A stretch of DNA of 64,000 nucleotides. Origin: Acidobacteriaceae bacterium (GTDB lineage: Bacteria; Acidobacteriota; Terriglobia; Terriglobales; Acidobacteriaceae). The stretch lies in the NCBI GenBank assembly GCA_030038435.1, contig JASHOY010000142.1, forward strand, positions 1 to 64,000, given 5' to 3'. The position numbers and the translations under genes were made by a program. Under the pieces are notes generated by a model. That model saw only the letters and a list, made by a program, of their open reading frames with translations. It ran no database searches and had not been told where the DNA came from. Positions 30,020 through 40,868 of this stretch are shown in pieces; position 1 is the stretch's first letter, and each line of letters starts with the position of its first letter.

Positions 30020-31375
30020 TTATTCCCGCACCCCGATGCCCAGAGCCTTCATTTTGCGGTAAAGATGGCTGCGCTCGAGGCCGAGCAGCTCGGCGGCGTG
30101 ACTGATGTTGTTGCGGGCTTCTTCAATTTTCTTCAGGATGTATTCGCGCTCATAGGCGTCGCGCGCCTGCTGCAGGGAGGAGAATTCCTCGGCGGCGCGC
30201 GCCGGCGGCTTTTGCGACAGCGGAGGCAAATGCTTGCGCTCGATGCGGAGCACGCGGGGATTGAGAATCAGCACCCTCTCAATTACATTTTTGAGCTCGC
30301 GCACATTGCCGGGCCAGTGGTAGTGGGCCAGGGCATCGAGCGCGTCTTCGCCGATCTCCATGCGGGGACGGCCGTATTGGCGCCCAAACTCGGAGAGGAA
30401 TTCGCGCACCAGAAGGGGGATGTCCTGCCTGCGCTCGCGCAGCGGCGGCACGAAGAAGGGCACGACGTTGAGACGGTAAAAAAGATCTTCGCGAAAATTA
30501 CCCTTGGCGATTTCCTCTTCCAGATCCTTATTGGTGGAGGCGATGAGACGCACATCGACGCGCAGGGGCTGGGTGCCGCCCACCGGGGTAAAGAGTTGCT
30601 CGTCGAGGGCGCTGAGCACTTTCGCCTGGGTCTTCAGGCTCATGTCGCCGACCTCGTCGAGGAACAGAGTTCCGCCGTCGGCGCGTTCGAGCGTGCCGCG
30701 CTGTTCGGGCAAACCGCCCGGCGGTGCACCATGCCGGAAGCCGAAGAGTTCGGCTTCGATATGCGCTTCGGGAATTGCGGCGCAGTTCAACTCTACAAAT
30801 ACGCGTTCCCGGCGCAAGCTCTCGGCATGTATGGAGCGGGCAATGAGCTCTTTACCGGTGCCGCTCTCGCCGTAGATGAGCACCCGGCCGTTGGTAGGCG
30901 CCATGAGGCGAATCTGTTGACGCAAAGCCTTTACCGGCACGCTTTCGCCGGTCAGCACAGAGGCGGCGCTGAACTGGCGCTTGAATTCCTGGTTTTCCGC
31001 CCGCAGACGGCGCGCCTCGGCGGCATTTTTGATGACGATCAGGGTGCGATCGAGCGAAAGCGGCTTCTCGAGGAAGTCGTATGCGCCCAGCTTGGTGGCC
31101 TTGACCGCCGATTCAATGGTGCCGTGACCGCTAACGATTACCACTTCCGGCCGCAGCTCGGGATCGAGACGGCGCAGGTCGGCGAGAACATCGAGGCCAT
31201 CGCGGTCAGGGAGCCAGATGTCGAGCAGAACCACGTCGTAAGGCACGTCCTGCAAGAGCAACAGGGCTTCAGCCGCGCTTCCCGCTCCGGCCACGCTGTA
31301 GCCCTCCTCGGCAAGAATTTCCTCGAGCGAGCTGCGAATCTCCGCTTCGTCGTCCACCACCAGGATGTGGTTCAT
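30020..31375 (-). CDS. NtrX/NtrC-type sigma-54-dependent response regulator
   Basis: REC domain ILVVDDEAEIRSSL; AAA+ GESGTGKELIARSIHAES; Fis-type HTH C-terminus. Confidence 0.95.
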   Translation of the reverse strand: MNHILVVDDEAEIRSSLEEILAEEGYSVAGAGSAAEALLLLQDVPYDVVLLDIWLPDRDGLDVLADLRRLDPELRPEVVIVSGHGTIESAVKATKLGAYDFLEKPLSLDRTLIVIKNAAEARRLRAENQEFKRQFSAASVLTGESVPVKALRQQIRLMAPTNGRVLIYGESGTGKELIARSIHAESLRRERVFVELNCAAIPEAHIEAELFGFRHGAPPGGLPEQRGTLERADGGTLFLDEVGDMSLKTQAKVLSALDEQLFTPVGGTQPLRVDVRLIASTNKDLEEEIAKGNFREDLFYRLNVVPFFVPPLRERRQDIPLLVREFLSEFGRQYGRPRMEIGEDALDALAHYHWPGNVRELKNVIERVLILNPRVLRIERKHLPPLSQKPPARAAEEFSSLQQARDAYEREYILKKIEEARNNISHAAELLGLERSHLYRKMKALGIGVRE

Positions 31376-33633
31376 GAATGGATTTCCTTGAGACGCACGG
31401 AATCATCTTCCGGTGCCGCATGTGCCATCTCCATCAATGGCAGGCGCAGCAGAAAACAGGCGCCCTTGGGGCTGTTGGATTCGGCACGGATTGAGCCGCC
31501 GTGCTCTTGCGCAATCTTGGCAGCAATGGAGAGCCCCAACCCCGTGCCGCGATGCTTGGTGGAGTAAAAAGGCAGAAACAGGCGCTCGCGTATCTCGTCG
31601 GTAATGCCGTGGCCGGTATCGGAGACGGTGATCTCAACTGCTTCTCCGTCTTCGCTCAATGCGCTGCGCACGCCGAGCACGCGCAGCAGGCTGCCCTGCA
31701 TGGCTTCGGCGGCGTTGTCAATGAGATTAGCCAGCGCCCGCCGGATCGCATCCTGATCGGCAAGAATCGTGGGCAGATGAGGATCGAGATCAAGTTGGAG
31801 GGTGATGCCGTCAAGTCTGCCCGCAAACAGGGCCAACGCCTCCTCCGCGACTCGGTTCATGTCGCAGGGGCGCGGTTGCGGCGCGGGAAATTGAGCCAGC
31901 GCGGAGAACTGGTCGACCAGCCTGCGCAGCGAACCCACGCACGACAATATGACTTCACTGCATTTGCGGATCACGCCGGGCGAGTCGGGCTGGGCGCGGT
32001 CAAGGTGTTTGCCGATGCGCTCAGCGCTGAGCGCGATCGGGGTGAGCGGGTTCTTGATTTCGTGAGCGACACGCTGCGCCACTTCTTTCCAGGCGAGCTG
32101 GCGCTGCGCACGCAGCAGGTCGGTGGTGTCTTCGACCACCAGAACGGTTCCGGGCTGGCCGCGCTCCAGTTCCAGCCGCGCGCTGGTGACGGCCAGATGC
32201 ATGGTGCGGCCCCGCGCGTAAACGTTGATCTCGGTCGATGCGGCTCCCATCCGCCGGCTGCGCCGGATGACTCCGGCGATGTCTTCCGCGCAGTCAGCGG
32301 GAAGCAGCGTTTCAATTTTCAGCCCCACCGGATTGTCGCCATGCCCGATCAGCTCAGCAAAGGCGTGATTGCATTGCAGCACCACACCGGAAGCGTCGAG
32401 CGTAACCACGCCGCTGGGGATGGTCTCGACGATGGTCTCCAGCTCACGGCGCCGCTCTTCAACGGAGCGGTTCGCGGCGGTCAGTTGCGCCTGCGTGCTC
32501 TCCGCCAACTGGCGGCTGGCTTCAAGATCCGCGGCCATGTGATTGAACGAGCACACCAGGTCCGCCATTTCGCCAGTCGCAACCAATGCCACCCGCTGCG
32601 CATATTTGCCGGCGGCAATTTCATCCATGGCATCGGCAAGCGCTTCGACGGGGCGCGTGATCTGCTTGGAGAGAAACATGGCCAGCCACACGCTGGAGAA
32701 GAAGATCACAACGGTGATGATCAATAGCATCAGGAAGAAAGTGGTGCGCACGCGGTTGCGGGTGCGGAAGAGCTGCCAATACTCATTCACTCCCGAAAGG
32801 ATGCGGGTTGTGGTCTGACTCAGGCCCCGTGGCATGGGCAGCGCCACTACCACCGATTTTCCCGATGAAGTAGCTGATATGCCCAGAGCATATTCCTGTC
32901 CTCCAACTTTGAGCACGGGGGCATCGCCGCGCCGTGCAGCGGAAAGCAGAATCTCCGCGAGGGTGCCATGGAGCGGAAGGCGGCCTTCCATGCCGTTCTC
33001 GATCCCTGTAACCAGCATGGCGGGACTGGATGGGGATGGCGCCTGAAATCCCGCCAACTCCCGTCCTTGGCGATCGTAAACCACCACAAAGCCCCCGGCC
33101 AGCGTGATGCGATGCGAGCTCAGTTCCGCTTCCAACTTGCGCTGGTTCCACTCCGGCGCCCCCGAAGCCGAGATCGACTCGGCCTCCACACGCGCATTGC
33201 TGGCGACATATTGCACCAGTTCCAGCACTACACTGCGTGAGTCGTCGCGCAGTTCCGACACGTTCGGTGAAAACCACCGGTCTATGGAGCGGTTCATCAA
33301 CTGGAAGCTGAACAGGAACATGAACACCGCGGGCATCAGCGCGATGAGCGCGGCGCCGGCGACCATGCGGTTGCGTAATCGTGCACCCAGGGCGGTGCTG
33401 GCCTGTCCGGCGTAGAGCTTGAAGATGTTCCTCAGCAACATCATCAGCAGCACAATAAGCAGCAGGAAGATGACCACCGTGAAGCCGGTGAAGGCCAGCG
33501 TTTCCCCTGAGGTGTTGGGATTAAGAAAGTGAATGTTGAATGCCTGGAGCGCGCCCAGCAGTGCGAAAAACAGGAGGGCACCACCGGCAAGCAGAGCTAC
33601 CGATCGCCGCCGGGAATCGCCAAGGAACGGCAT
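31372..33633 (-). CDS. NtrY-like sensor histidine kinase
   Basis: TM helices, HAMP, PAS, RVAHEIKNPLTPIALSAERI H-box, HATPase motifs; 4-nt overlap with regulator. Confidence 0.94.
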   Translation of the reverse strand: MPFLGDSRRRSVALLAGGALLFFALLGALQAFNIHFLNPNTSGETLAFTGFTVVIFLLLIVLLMMLLRNIFKLYAGQASTALGARLRNRMVAGAALIALMPAVFMFLFSFQLMNRSIDRWFSPNVSELRDDSRSVVLELVQYVASNARVEAESISASGAPEWNQRKLEAELSSHRITLAGGFVVVYDRQGRELAGFQAPSPSSPAMLVTGIENGMEGRLPLHGTLAEILLSAARRGDAPVLKVGGQEYALGISATSSGKSVVVALPMPRGLSQTTTRILSGVNEYWQLFRTRNRVRTTFFLMLLIITVVIFFSSVWLAMFLSKQITRPVEALADAMDEIAAGKYAQRVALVATGEMADLVCSFNHMAADLEASRQLAESTQAQLTAANRSVEERRRELETIVETIPSGVVTLDASGVVLQCNHAFAELIGHGDNPVGLKIETLLPADCAEDIAGVIRRSRRMGAASTEINVYARGRTMHLAVTSARLELERGQPGTVLVVEDTTDLLRAQRQLAWKEVAQRVAHEIKNPLTPIALSAERIGKHLDRAQPDSPGVIRKCSEVILSCVGSLRRLVDQFSALAQFPAPQPRPCDMNRVAEEALALFAGRLDGITLQLDLDPHLPTILADQDAIRRALANLIDNAAEAMQGSLLRVLGVRSALSEDGEAVEITVSDTGHGITDEIRERLFLPFYSTKHRGTGLGLSIAAKIAQEHGGSIRAESNSPKGACFLLRLPLMEMAHAAPEDDSVRLKEIHS

Positions 33634-33744
33634 GCGGCGATTATAGAGCGGAGCGTTGCAGGGTAACATCCCTGAGTGGGCGCGACGGTGGAAAGCGGCA
33701 TTGCGGCAGTGCAGGGGATTTGCTCAGGCCGGGAGCCTGGGCGG

Positions 33745-35217
33745 CTATTTCCAGATAAATGTGGCGACTGCGCCTGCGGGCAGAATCGTTGTCGCTGATT
33801 TGTGATGGAAGACGATGGCGAAGGTCTGGCCGTGGTTGGCGGCATTCAATGCATAGAGAACGACGGAGCCGTCGGGATTAAGAAAAGCGACGTTTTTCAA
33901 TTGCGTGCCGGCCGGCTGGTTTGACGCGATGCGGACGGCGCCGGGCAGGACGAAAGCGCTGGCCTGGCCGAGCACGTAAAAATCCGGCTCGCGATGGACG
34001 ATGGGATTTTGCGGGTTTGCAAGATCAATCGTGACCACGCCGCGGCAAGCGTTGCAGCCGCCGACGTGCGGACCGTGATTCTGGTCGGTGGCGATGGTCC
34101 AAAGCACGTAGCTTCTTGACCAGTTACGCATGACTTCAATCAGCTCGGCAGCTTCCTGGGTAACAATGCTGCCGGTTTGCCAGGTTCCGCCGCCGGCCTC
34201 CGTTTCCCACTCGCCTTTACTGGGGAATTGGTTGTGAAATGCGGTCATGACAGAGGGATTACCGCCGTAGTGGTGCCACGCGGTGCCGGCGGCGAGCGCG
34301 CGGGCCCTGCGATCCTTGAGCACGGCAGCGGGATACTCGGGGTGGTCCCAGTTGTGGTCGTAAACCAGGACCTTGGTTTTGAGGTGAGCCGCAGCCATAG
34401 CGGGCGCCAGCGCGTTGCCGAGGAACGCGGCCTGCTGCGCGGCGGACATGTACATGCCGCTGTAATCGGGCGCGGCGTAGAGGGGCTCGTTCTGCACGCT
34501 TATGGCATACACGGGTACGCCGGCGGCCAGATAGCCTTCAATGGTTTTGACCAGGTAATGGGCGTAGGCCCCATAAAAGCGCGGCAGCAGTGTAGAAGGC
34601 CGTCTGGTCACAGGGTCGAGGCCAAGCATAGAACCCGAAGTCTTCATCCAGCCCGGAGGGCTCCACGGCGTAAGCATGATCTTGATTTGGGGGTTGATGG
34701 CTAGGGCTTTACGCAGCAGGGGCAGAATGTACTCCTGATCGTGGGCGAGAGAGAAGTGGGTCAAGTCAGGATCAGCGATGCCCGGGGGCGTGGCGCAGGC
34801 GGTGGTGGTTTGCCTACAGAGATCGTCGTAGGAGTAGAACGTGACGGCAAGATCCGAAGAGCCGATGGGTTGGCGCAGGAAGCTAAGCCCGATGCCGTAT
34901 TTGCGGCTAAAGAGAGATTCGAAGGTCGAATCAGTAACCTCAGCGGGGAGCTTTCTGGCAAACAGCCACGCTGCGGCATCGGTCAGTGAAGCTCCGAAGC
35001 CGTCGATTTGCTGGTAGCGTTTGGAGGGCTGGACGGTGATGAACGGAATCTGCGTCTGGCTGCGGCGCTCAGAGCGGAAACGCAGCTTGGCGAGCTGGGT
35101 CATGGACTCGAGCAGATCGGGAGTTGTCTGGTAGGCGGCGATGCTTTGCGATAGGGCGTGGGGGGCGGCAAAAACGAAGGGAACAAGACAAACGATAGAC
35201 AGCAAAGAGCGCTGCAT
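33745..35217 (-). CDS. GH30-family glycosidase (glucosylceramidase-like), secreted
   Basis: YQQIDGFGASLTDAAAWLF; LTPWSPPGWMKTSGSM; VQNEPLY acid/base motif. Confidence 0.92.
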   Translation of the reverse strand: MQRSLLSIVCLVPFVFAAPHALSQSIAAYQTTPDLLESMTQLAKLRFRSERRSQTQIPFITVQPSKRYQQIDGFGASLTDAAAWLFARKLPAEVTDSTFESLFSRKYGIGLSFLRQPIGSSDLAVTFYSYDDLCRQTTTACATPPGIADPDLTHFSLAHDQEYILPLLRKALAINPQIKIMLTPWSPPGWMKTSGSMLGLDPVTRRPSTLLPRFYGAYAHYLVKTIEGYLAAGVPVYAISVQNEPLYAAPDYSGMYMSAAQQAAFLGNALAPAMAAAHLKTKVLVYDHNWDHPEYPAAVLKDRRARALAAGTAWHHYGGNPSVMTAFHNQFPSKGEWETEAGGGTWQTGSIVTQEAAELIEVMRNWSRSYVLWTIATDQNHGPHVGGCNACRGVVTIDLANPQNPIVHREPDFYVLGQASAFVLPGAVRIASNQPAGTQLKNVAFLNPDGSVVLYALNAANHGQTFAIVFHHKSATTILPAGAVATFIWK

Positions 35218-35344
35218 GGGCACTCCTCTCAATCGGTTGAGAATCATAATCCATTTGGCCGGCTGCTTGCGGACGCGGGTGGCGCTCTTGGGGCGCGATT
35301 GCGCGCAGAAGCAGGCGCAGGACCTGCCCTGTGCGCAGCGCGAA

Positions 35345-35836
35345 TCAGCCAAGCTCGCCGGCTCGGACGAAGTCTCCGCTTTTACCGCCGGACTTGGATT
35401 CGAGTTTCAGGTCGCGGATGACGATGGCTTTGTCGAGGGCCTTGGTCATGTCATAGACAGTAAGTGCCGCAACCGCGGCTGCGGTAAGAGCCTCCATCTC
35501 AACTCCGGTGGGGCCGGTGGTGGCAGCGCTGGCTTCGATGCGAATCCCGCTTTCGACAATCTCGGCGCGAACGTCAACGTGCGTGAGCGGGAGAGGATGG
35601 CACATGGGGATGAGGTCGGAAGTGCGCTTGGCGGCCTGAATGCCGGCGATGCGCGCGACTTCGAGAGGGTCACCCTTGGGGTTGGCGGGCAAGGCGGCGA
35701 GTACAGCGGCGGAAAGTTCGACGAAGGCGGAAGCAGCGGCGGTGCGGCGCGTGGGCTGCTTGGCACTGACGTCAACCATGGCCGCGCGACCGGACTGATC
35801 GTAATGAGAGAGCTGAGATCTGCGGGCTTTGGTCAT
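35345..35836 (-). CDS. moaC: cyclic pyranopterin monophosphate synthase
   Basis: [56 protein letters not shown]. Confidence 0.96.
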   Translation of the reverse strand: MTKARRSQLSHYDQSGRAAMVDVSAKQPTRRTAAASAFVELSAAVLAALPANPKGDPLEVARIAGIQAAKRTSDLIPMCHPLPLTHVDVRAEIVESGIRIEASAATTGPTGVEMEALTAAAVAALTVYDMTKALDKAIVIRDLKLESKSGGKSGDFVRAGELG

Positions 35837-35843
35837 GGCATCC

Positions 35844-37121
35844 TCACGAAAGCAATATGCGGACGGTTGTACCGGCATCGAGAGCCTGGGAGGCGTCATC
35901 AGGCAGAACCAGAAAACAGTTGGCGCGTGCCAGGGCGGCGAGGTCACCCGAGCCCTGCCAGGAAACCAGAGCGACTTCAGGCAGGCTTTCGGGGTGAGAA
36001 CCGAAGGTGCAAAAGGCGGGGAGGAAACGCGTGAGCCCGGCTTTGGGGCGGCGATCAGGCGCGGCGCTGAGGCGGGCGAGTGCGAACCGCGGACCGAGAT
36101 GGACGCGACCGCTGAGCGCGTCGAGAACGGGCGACGCGAAAAGCAGGAAGGTTACAGCCGAGGAGATGGGATTTCCGGGAAGGCCGAAGACCGGCAGAGG
36201 CCTCTTGTCGGCTTCCCAATGCGCAGCCCTCTTATGCTTTGGAATTTCGGCGAAGACCAGGGGCTTGCCCGGCTGGATGCGGACACCCGTGCAATGAAAG
36301 TGAGCACCGGCACGGGCGAGGGCGGGCTCGACAAGATCGTACTTGCCCGCCGAGACACCGCCGGTGATGAGGAGGAGATCGGCGGTGACGGCCTGGTGAA
36401 TTGCCGCGTCGAGTGCCGCGTCGGAGTCGGCGGCAATGGGCAGAATCCAGGGTCCCCCCCCGCCGGCGGCAACCATAGCGGCGAGCATGGGACTGCTGGA
36501 GTTGCGGATTTGGCCGGGACCAGGTTCACAGTCGATGGGGACAAGCTCGTCGCCGGTGGAAAGAATGGCTACACGCGGCCGGGCGAAGACGTCAAGAGCA
36601 CTTTTACCGCAGGAGGCGGCAAGTGCGATCTGGCCGGCGGTGATCAGCACTCCGGGCGCGAGCAATTCGTCGCCGGCACGAGCCTGCGCGCCGCGCGCCA
36701 CGACGTTTTCCCCGGCTTCGAGCTTACGCGGCGCATGAAGGCGCACCCCACAGGCGGAAGCTTCGACGTGCTCGACCATCATTACGGCATCAGCACCGTC
36801 GGGGATTGGCGCGCCGGTCATAATCTCCCATGCGGCGCCGGGCGGCAGCGGGCCCGGAGGCGGCTGGCCGGCACGAATTGAGCCAGCCACAGGGAGCATT
36901 GCGTGCGTTGAGGCTTCGCGGGCGCGGCAGGCAAAGCCGTCGCGGGTGGAGCGCGCGAAGGGCGGCTGATCCTGATCTGCGTAGAGCGGGCTGGCGAGGA
37001 CGCGACCGGCTGCGGCGAGCAGATCGACGCGCTCAATTGCCGGCGGGATATTGCGCAGGCGCGCGGCATGTTCTGCAACCAGCGCAGCAGCTTCCTGATA
37101 AGTGAGCAGATCGGCGCTCAT
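35844..37121 (-). CDS. moeA: molybdopterin molybdenumtransferase
   Basis: [52 protein letters not shown]. Confidence 0.94.
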   Translation of the reverse strand: MSADLLTYQEAAALVAEHAARLRNIPPAIERVDLLAAAGRVLASPLYADQDQPPFARSTRDGFACRAREASTHAMLPVAGSIRAGQPPPGPLPPGAAWEIMTGAPIPDGADAVMMVEHVEASACGVRLHAPRKLEAGENVVARGAQARAGDELLAPGVLITAGQIALAASCGKSALDVFARPRVAILSTGDELVPIDCEPGPGQIRNSSSPMLAAMVAAGGGGPWILPIAADSDAALDAAIHQAVTADLLLITGGVSAGKYDLVEPALARAGAHFHCTGVRIQPGKPLVFAEIPKHKRAAHWEADKRPLPVFGLPGNPISSAVTFLLFASPVLDALSGRVHLGPRFALARLSAAPDRRPKAGLTRFLPAFCTFGSHPESLPEVALVSWQGSGDLAALARANCFLVLPDDASQALDAGTTVRILLS

Positions 37122-37257
37122 GCATTGGATTGTAGTGGGTTGCTCAGGTAGGAAACGAAAAGTTGCCGGCGGGGAAACTGATCTTGTCCCGGGGCGCACA
37201 CAGGGCAACGCCGAACCAGGGATCTTGACAGACGTTCAGAGGTGCGCAAAACGAAAC

Positions 37258-37299
37258 GCGCCTCATCTCACCGGAACTTTCACCGGCAAGATGAGGCGC
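37258..37299. terminator. hairpin terminator with flanking A/T tracts on both sides
   Basis: gcgcctcatct ... agatgaggcgc, 11-bp perfect stem then atttgttttt; just downstream of the minus-strand gene ending at 37321. Confidence 0.8.
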
Positions 37300-37320
37300 A
37301 TTTGTTTTTACCAGCCGCGC

Positions 37321-38556
37321 TTAGCGCTTTTTACCAGCCTTGTACGACGAACTGACCTTTTCGCCGGCCTGGGCCAGGATGCCTTGCACCTCGGCGGCAA
37401 ACTGGCCGTCGGGCGCGAGTTGAAGGTACTTCTGATAGGCATCTTCGCACTCGGGCGGCAGAACGATCCGCTGGGTTTTGGGGTCGATGGTGGCGTTCTG
37501 CACCAAGCCCTGGCCTTTGATGTAGTAGAGTAGCGCCTTGACCGGGTCAGGCAGGTTGGGATCGGATTTAATCGCCTCGTCGGCCGCTGCTACCTGCGCC
37601 GGGCCATTGTGCTCCTGGAAGAAGATGACGGCTTGGTTGCGGTAATACATCTGAGCGTGCGTCGGATCGTCCTTTACCGCAGCCTCAAAGGCCTGGTTGG
37701 CCTGGGGAACCTGGCCGCTCCGCGCGTAGCACTCGCCGAGACCCGATTCGATGCTGCCCAGGATCTCCGGTGCGGGCTTCTTCGATGCCTGTTCGAGACT
37801 GAGAGCCTTCTGATAGTTGGCTTCAGCGTCACTGTATTGCTTGAGGCCCTTCTGCCCGTTCGCCAGCTCCGTCCAAAGCAACGGCTCGTCGGGTTTCAGC
37901 GCCGTGTCTTTCTTCATGAGGGTGACGACGTCGGTGTATTTGGCGGTCTGGATGTCGCCGGCTTTGGCATCCACGGCGGCAGGCGTTGCCGAAGACCCGA
38001 GCTGCTGAATCGCCGTTGCGCGCGCGTTTTCCGCGTCCGTCATATCCGCGTTCACGCTTTTCAGATCGGCGTTCAGCGAGGCGATAACCTTGTTGGCGGC
38101 CAGTGCCGATTCATTCTGCTTCCTGAGCTCCTCAAGCTGCTTCTGCTGCTCCGGCGACATCTTGGCGATATAGGCTGCGCGCGACATATCGATGTCCGCA
38201 GTGGTGTCCTGGCCGGCGACGATTTTTACATTCTCGAGATCGTCGACCATCTTTCCCTCAGGCGTGTTCTGTTCGCGATAAATGACGGTGTACGTGCCCG
38301 GAGGCGCCTGACCGGAGTATTGGCCGTTGTCGTCGACGGGGAAGGTGTACTTGAGGGTCTTGCCGCCGTCGGTCGAGAGGCCGATTTCGCCGCCAGGCTG
38401 AGCCTGGCCGGTCGGATTCGTCACCTGACCGTGGATTTTGCCCATCGTGGCGGCGTTGGAAGCGGCATTTTGCTGCGCAAGCGCGGGCAAAACAGCAAAT
38501 GCCAGCAGGCCCGCCGCGACGGGCAGGCTCAGCCAAAGTGAAAATCTACGTTTCAT
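37321..38556 (-). CDS. exported protein with carboxypeptidase-regulatory-like domain and TPR-like repeats
   Basis: KIHGQVTNPTGQAQPGGEIGLSTDGGKTLKYTF; TPR-like LKQYSDAEANYQKALSLEQ. Confidence 0.82.
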   Translation of the reverse strand: MKRRFSLWLSLPVAAGLLAFAVLPALAQQNAASNAATMGKIHGQVTNPTGQAQPGGEIGLSTDGGKTLKYTFPVDDNGQYSGQAPPGTYTVIYREQNTPEGKMVDDLENVKIVAGQDTTADIDMSRAAYIAKMSPEQQKQLEELRKQNESALAANKVIASLNADLKSVNADMTDAENARATAIQQLGSSATPAAVDAKAGDIQTAKYTDVVTLMKKDTALKPDEPLLWTELANGQKGLKQYSDAEANYQKALSLEQASKKPAPEILGSIESGLGECYARSGQVPQANQAFEAAVKDDPTHAQMYYRNQAVIFFQEHNGPAQVAAADEAIKSDPNLPDPVKALLYYIKGQGLVQNATIDPKTQRIVLPPECEDAYQKYLQLAPDGQFAAEVQGILAQAGEKVSSSYKAGKKR

Positions 38557-38970
38557 CCTCTTCTCTCCTTAAGAGCCGCGCGAGACGTACCGCTCGCGCG
38601 CTCGAATAAATCGTTGCGGCCGTCCCCCCGTTTGTCGGCTTGCCGCCGTTGGGGGCGCCGGAATCGGCGCATGGACGACTGCGCATGAGGTCAACCGGAA
38701 AGGGCTGCGCAGGTTCGCGACGCTTAGGGCGCTACGTTCCTCCGCTCCTCTGCTGGCAGACCCAAGTTAAATCCAATCCACCGTCGGGCACAAGGGCCGT
38801 GCTCGAATCACCGTGGTTTGCCGGCTAACCTTCGCCAGATCAATGCCATGTTGCGCCGAACGGCAAGCCGCTGATCTCCGGACGCCGGACCCGCTTTCAC
38901 ATTCACGATCGATCGTAAGAGGGCGTGCCTGATGCCCGGTGTGGCGCGTATCACACACTAGAATAAACGC

Positions 38971-39474
38971 ATGGCAATGGCAATTCGCAACGCAATTGAA
39001 GCCGATGTCCCTGAAATTCTGGCGTTTATACGTGCTTTGGCGAAATATGAACGCGCCCCCGACGCGGTGACAGCTACCGAGGGGGACCTGCGGAGCCACG
39101 GATTCGGTCCGAATCCGTTCTATCAGTGCCTGATTGCCGAAGAGGACGGACGGCCGACGGGATTTGCCTTTTTTTTCTTCGACTACTCGACGTGGATAGG
39201 ACGGCCGGGAATTTATCTCGAAGATATTTTTGTCTATCCGGAATTTCGTGGCCGCGGAATCGGCAAGGCGCTGCTGCAGCGCGTGGCGGCGATTGCCGTG
39301 CAGAAGGGCTGCGCGCGGCTGAAATGGGAAGTGCTGGACTGGAATACCCCGGCGATCGAGTTTTACAGCGCGATGGGCGCGCAATTGATGGACGAGTGGC
39401 GATCGATGCGAGTGACGGGCGAGGCCCTGGCGCGGCTGGCTGGCGATGCGGTGAGCGCGGAGACGGCGTCTTGA
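38971..39474 (+). CDS. GNAT-family N-acetyltransferase
   Basis: IRNAIEADVPEILAFIRALAKYE; LEDIFVYPEFRGRGIGKALLQ. Confidence 0.94.
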   Translation: MAMAIRNAIEADVPEILAFIRALAKYERAPDAVTATEGDLRSHGFGPNPFYQCLIAEEDGRPTGFAFFFFDYSTWIGRPGIYLEDIFVYPEFRGRGIGKALLQRVAAIAVQKGCARLKWEVLDWNTPAIEFYSAMGAQLMDEWRSMRVTGEALARLAGDAVSAETAS

Positions 39475-40865
39475 GGATTCGCGTGATCGGCGGAGGGTTG
39501 GCCGGGCCGGAGGCTGCTTTAACCGCGGCGCGGCTGGGCTGCCAGGTGGATCTCTACGAGATGCGTGCGGTGGTGGATGGCAGGCCACGGCTGACGCCCG
39601 CGCATCAGACAACGGAATTCGGCGAGCTGGTGTGTTCGAATTCGCTGAAGAGCGAATCGCCTCATACGGCTCCCTGGCTGCTGAAGCAGGAGATGCGGTG
39701 CGGGCACTGCGCGCTTTTACGACTCGCCGATGAAACCGCGGTCCCGGCAGGGCACGCGCTGGCAGTGGACCGCGTAGAGTTTTCGCGGCGCATCTCCGAG
39801 GAGATCGCGGCGGAGCCGGCGATTCGCGTAATTCGCAAAGAGGTGACGCGACTGGATGCGCCGGAATCGGGTGACGCAGCGTTAACCATTGTGGCGACGG
39901 GGCCGCTGACCTCGGATGCGCTGAGCGCAGAGATCGAGCGCATTACGGGTGCGGGGCGCCTGGCGTTTTACGATTCGATCTCGCCCATCGTGGATGCCGA
40001 TTCGATCAACATGGAGCGGGTGTATTTTGCGGCGCGTTGGGACAAAGGGACGGCCGATTACATCAACTGCCCCATGGACCGTGGCGAGTACGACCGTTTT
40101 GTGGATGCTCTGCTCGCGGCGGAGCCGGCGGAGAGCCGGGAATGGGAGAAGCTGGATTATTTTGAGGGCTGTTTGCCCATCGAAGTGCTCGCCGCGCGCG
40201 GGCGCGACACACTGCGCTTCGGGCCCATGAAGCCGGTAGGGTTGCGCGATCCGCGAACCGGGAAGACACCGTGGGCGGTGGTGCAACTGCGCAAGGAAAA
40301 TCTGCGCGCATTGAGCTACAACCTGGTGGGATTCCAGAATCACCTCAAATTCGGCGAGCAGGCCCGGGTATTGCGTTTGATTCCGGGGCTGGAGAATGCG
40401 CAGTTTCTGCGTTACGGGCAGATTCACCGCAACACCTATCTATGCGCGCCGGCGCTGCTGGATGAGACGCTGCGCCTGAAGCAAGCCCCGTGGCTGATGT
40501 TCGCCGGACAGATCTGCGGTGTGGAGGGATACACGGAATCCATCGCCGCAGGCATGCTGGCGGGGATCTATGCGGCGGCAATCGCGCGCGGCCAGGAGCC
40601 GGTGCCGGTGCCGCGGGCTACGGCGCTGGGCTCGCTGATGCACTACATTACACACGCCGAGCAAAAGAATTTTCAGCCTGCGAATATCACCTTTGATCTG
40701 CTTGAACCGCTGGAAGAGGAAACGCGCAGGAAGGTGCGCGACAAGAAAGAGCGCCACCGAATACAGTGCGAGCGGGCGCTTGAGGCTTTCGATGCATGGA
40801 AGGCGGCACTGGAAGAACGCCTCAGCGCCGCCACGGTTTCTCGGGCGGGCAGGGAAGGCCTTTGA
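39471..40865 (+). CDS. trmFO: methylenetetrahydrofolate--tRNA-(uracil-5-)-methyltransferase
   Basis: RVIGGGLAGPEAALTAARLG..YEMR; TPAHQTTEFGELVCSNSLKSE; TTG start at 39471 overlapping the GNAT stop. Confidence 0.93.
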   Translation: MRIRVIGGGLAGPEAALTAARLGCQVDLYEMRAVVDGRPRLTPAHQTTEFGELVCSNSLKSESPHTAPWLLKQEMRCGHCALLRLADETAVPAGHALAVDRVEFSRRISEEIAAEPAIRVIRKEVTRLDAPESGDAALTIVATGPLTSDALSAEIERITGAGRLAFYDSISPIVDADSINMERVYFAARWDKGTADYINCPMDRGEYDRFVDALLAAEPAESREWEKLDYFEGCLPIEVLAARGRDTLRFGPMKPVGLRDPRTGKTPWAVVQLRKENLRALSYNLVGFQNHLKFGEQARVLRLIPGLENAQFLRYGQIHRNTYLCAPALLDETLRLKQAPWLMFAGQICGVEGYTESIAAGMLAGIYAAAIARGQEPVPVPRATALGSLMHYITHAEQKNFQPANITFDLLEPLEEETRRKVRDKKERHRIQCERALEAFDAWKAALEERLSAATVSRAGREGL

Positions 40866-40868
40866 CTC

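Noticed and set aside
30011-31567. 518-aa plus-strand ORF
   Set aside because: Antisense to the NtrC-type regulator, which has unmistakable REC/AAA+ motifs; GC-rich shadow ORF.
31501-32727. 408-aa plus-strand ORF
   Set aside because: Antisense shadow of the NtrY-like kinase.
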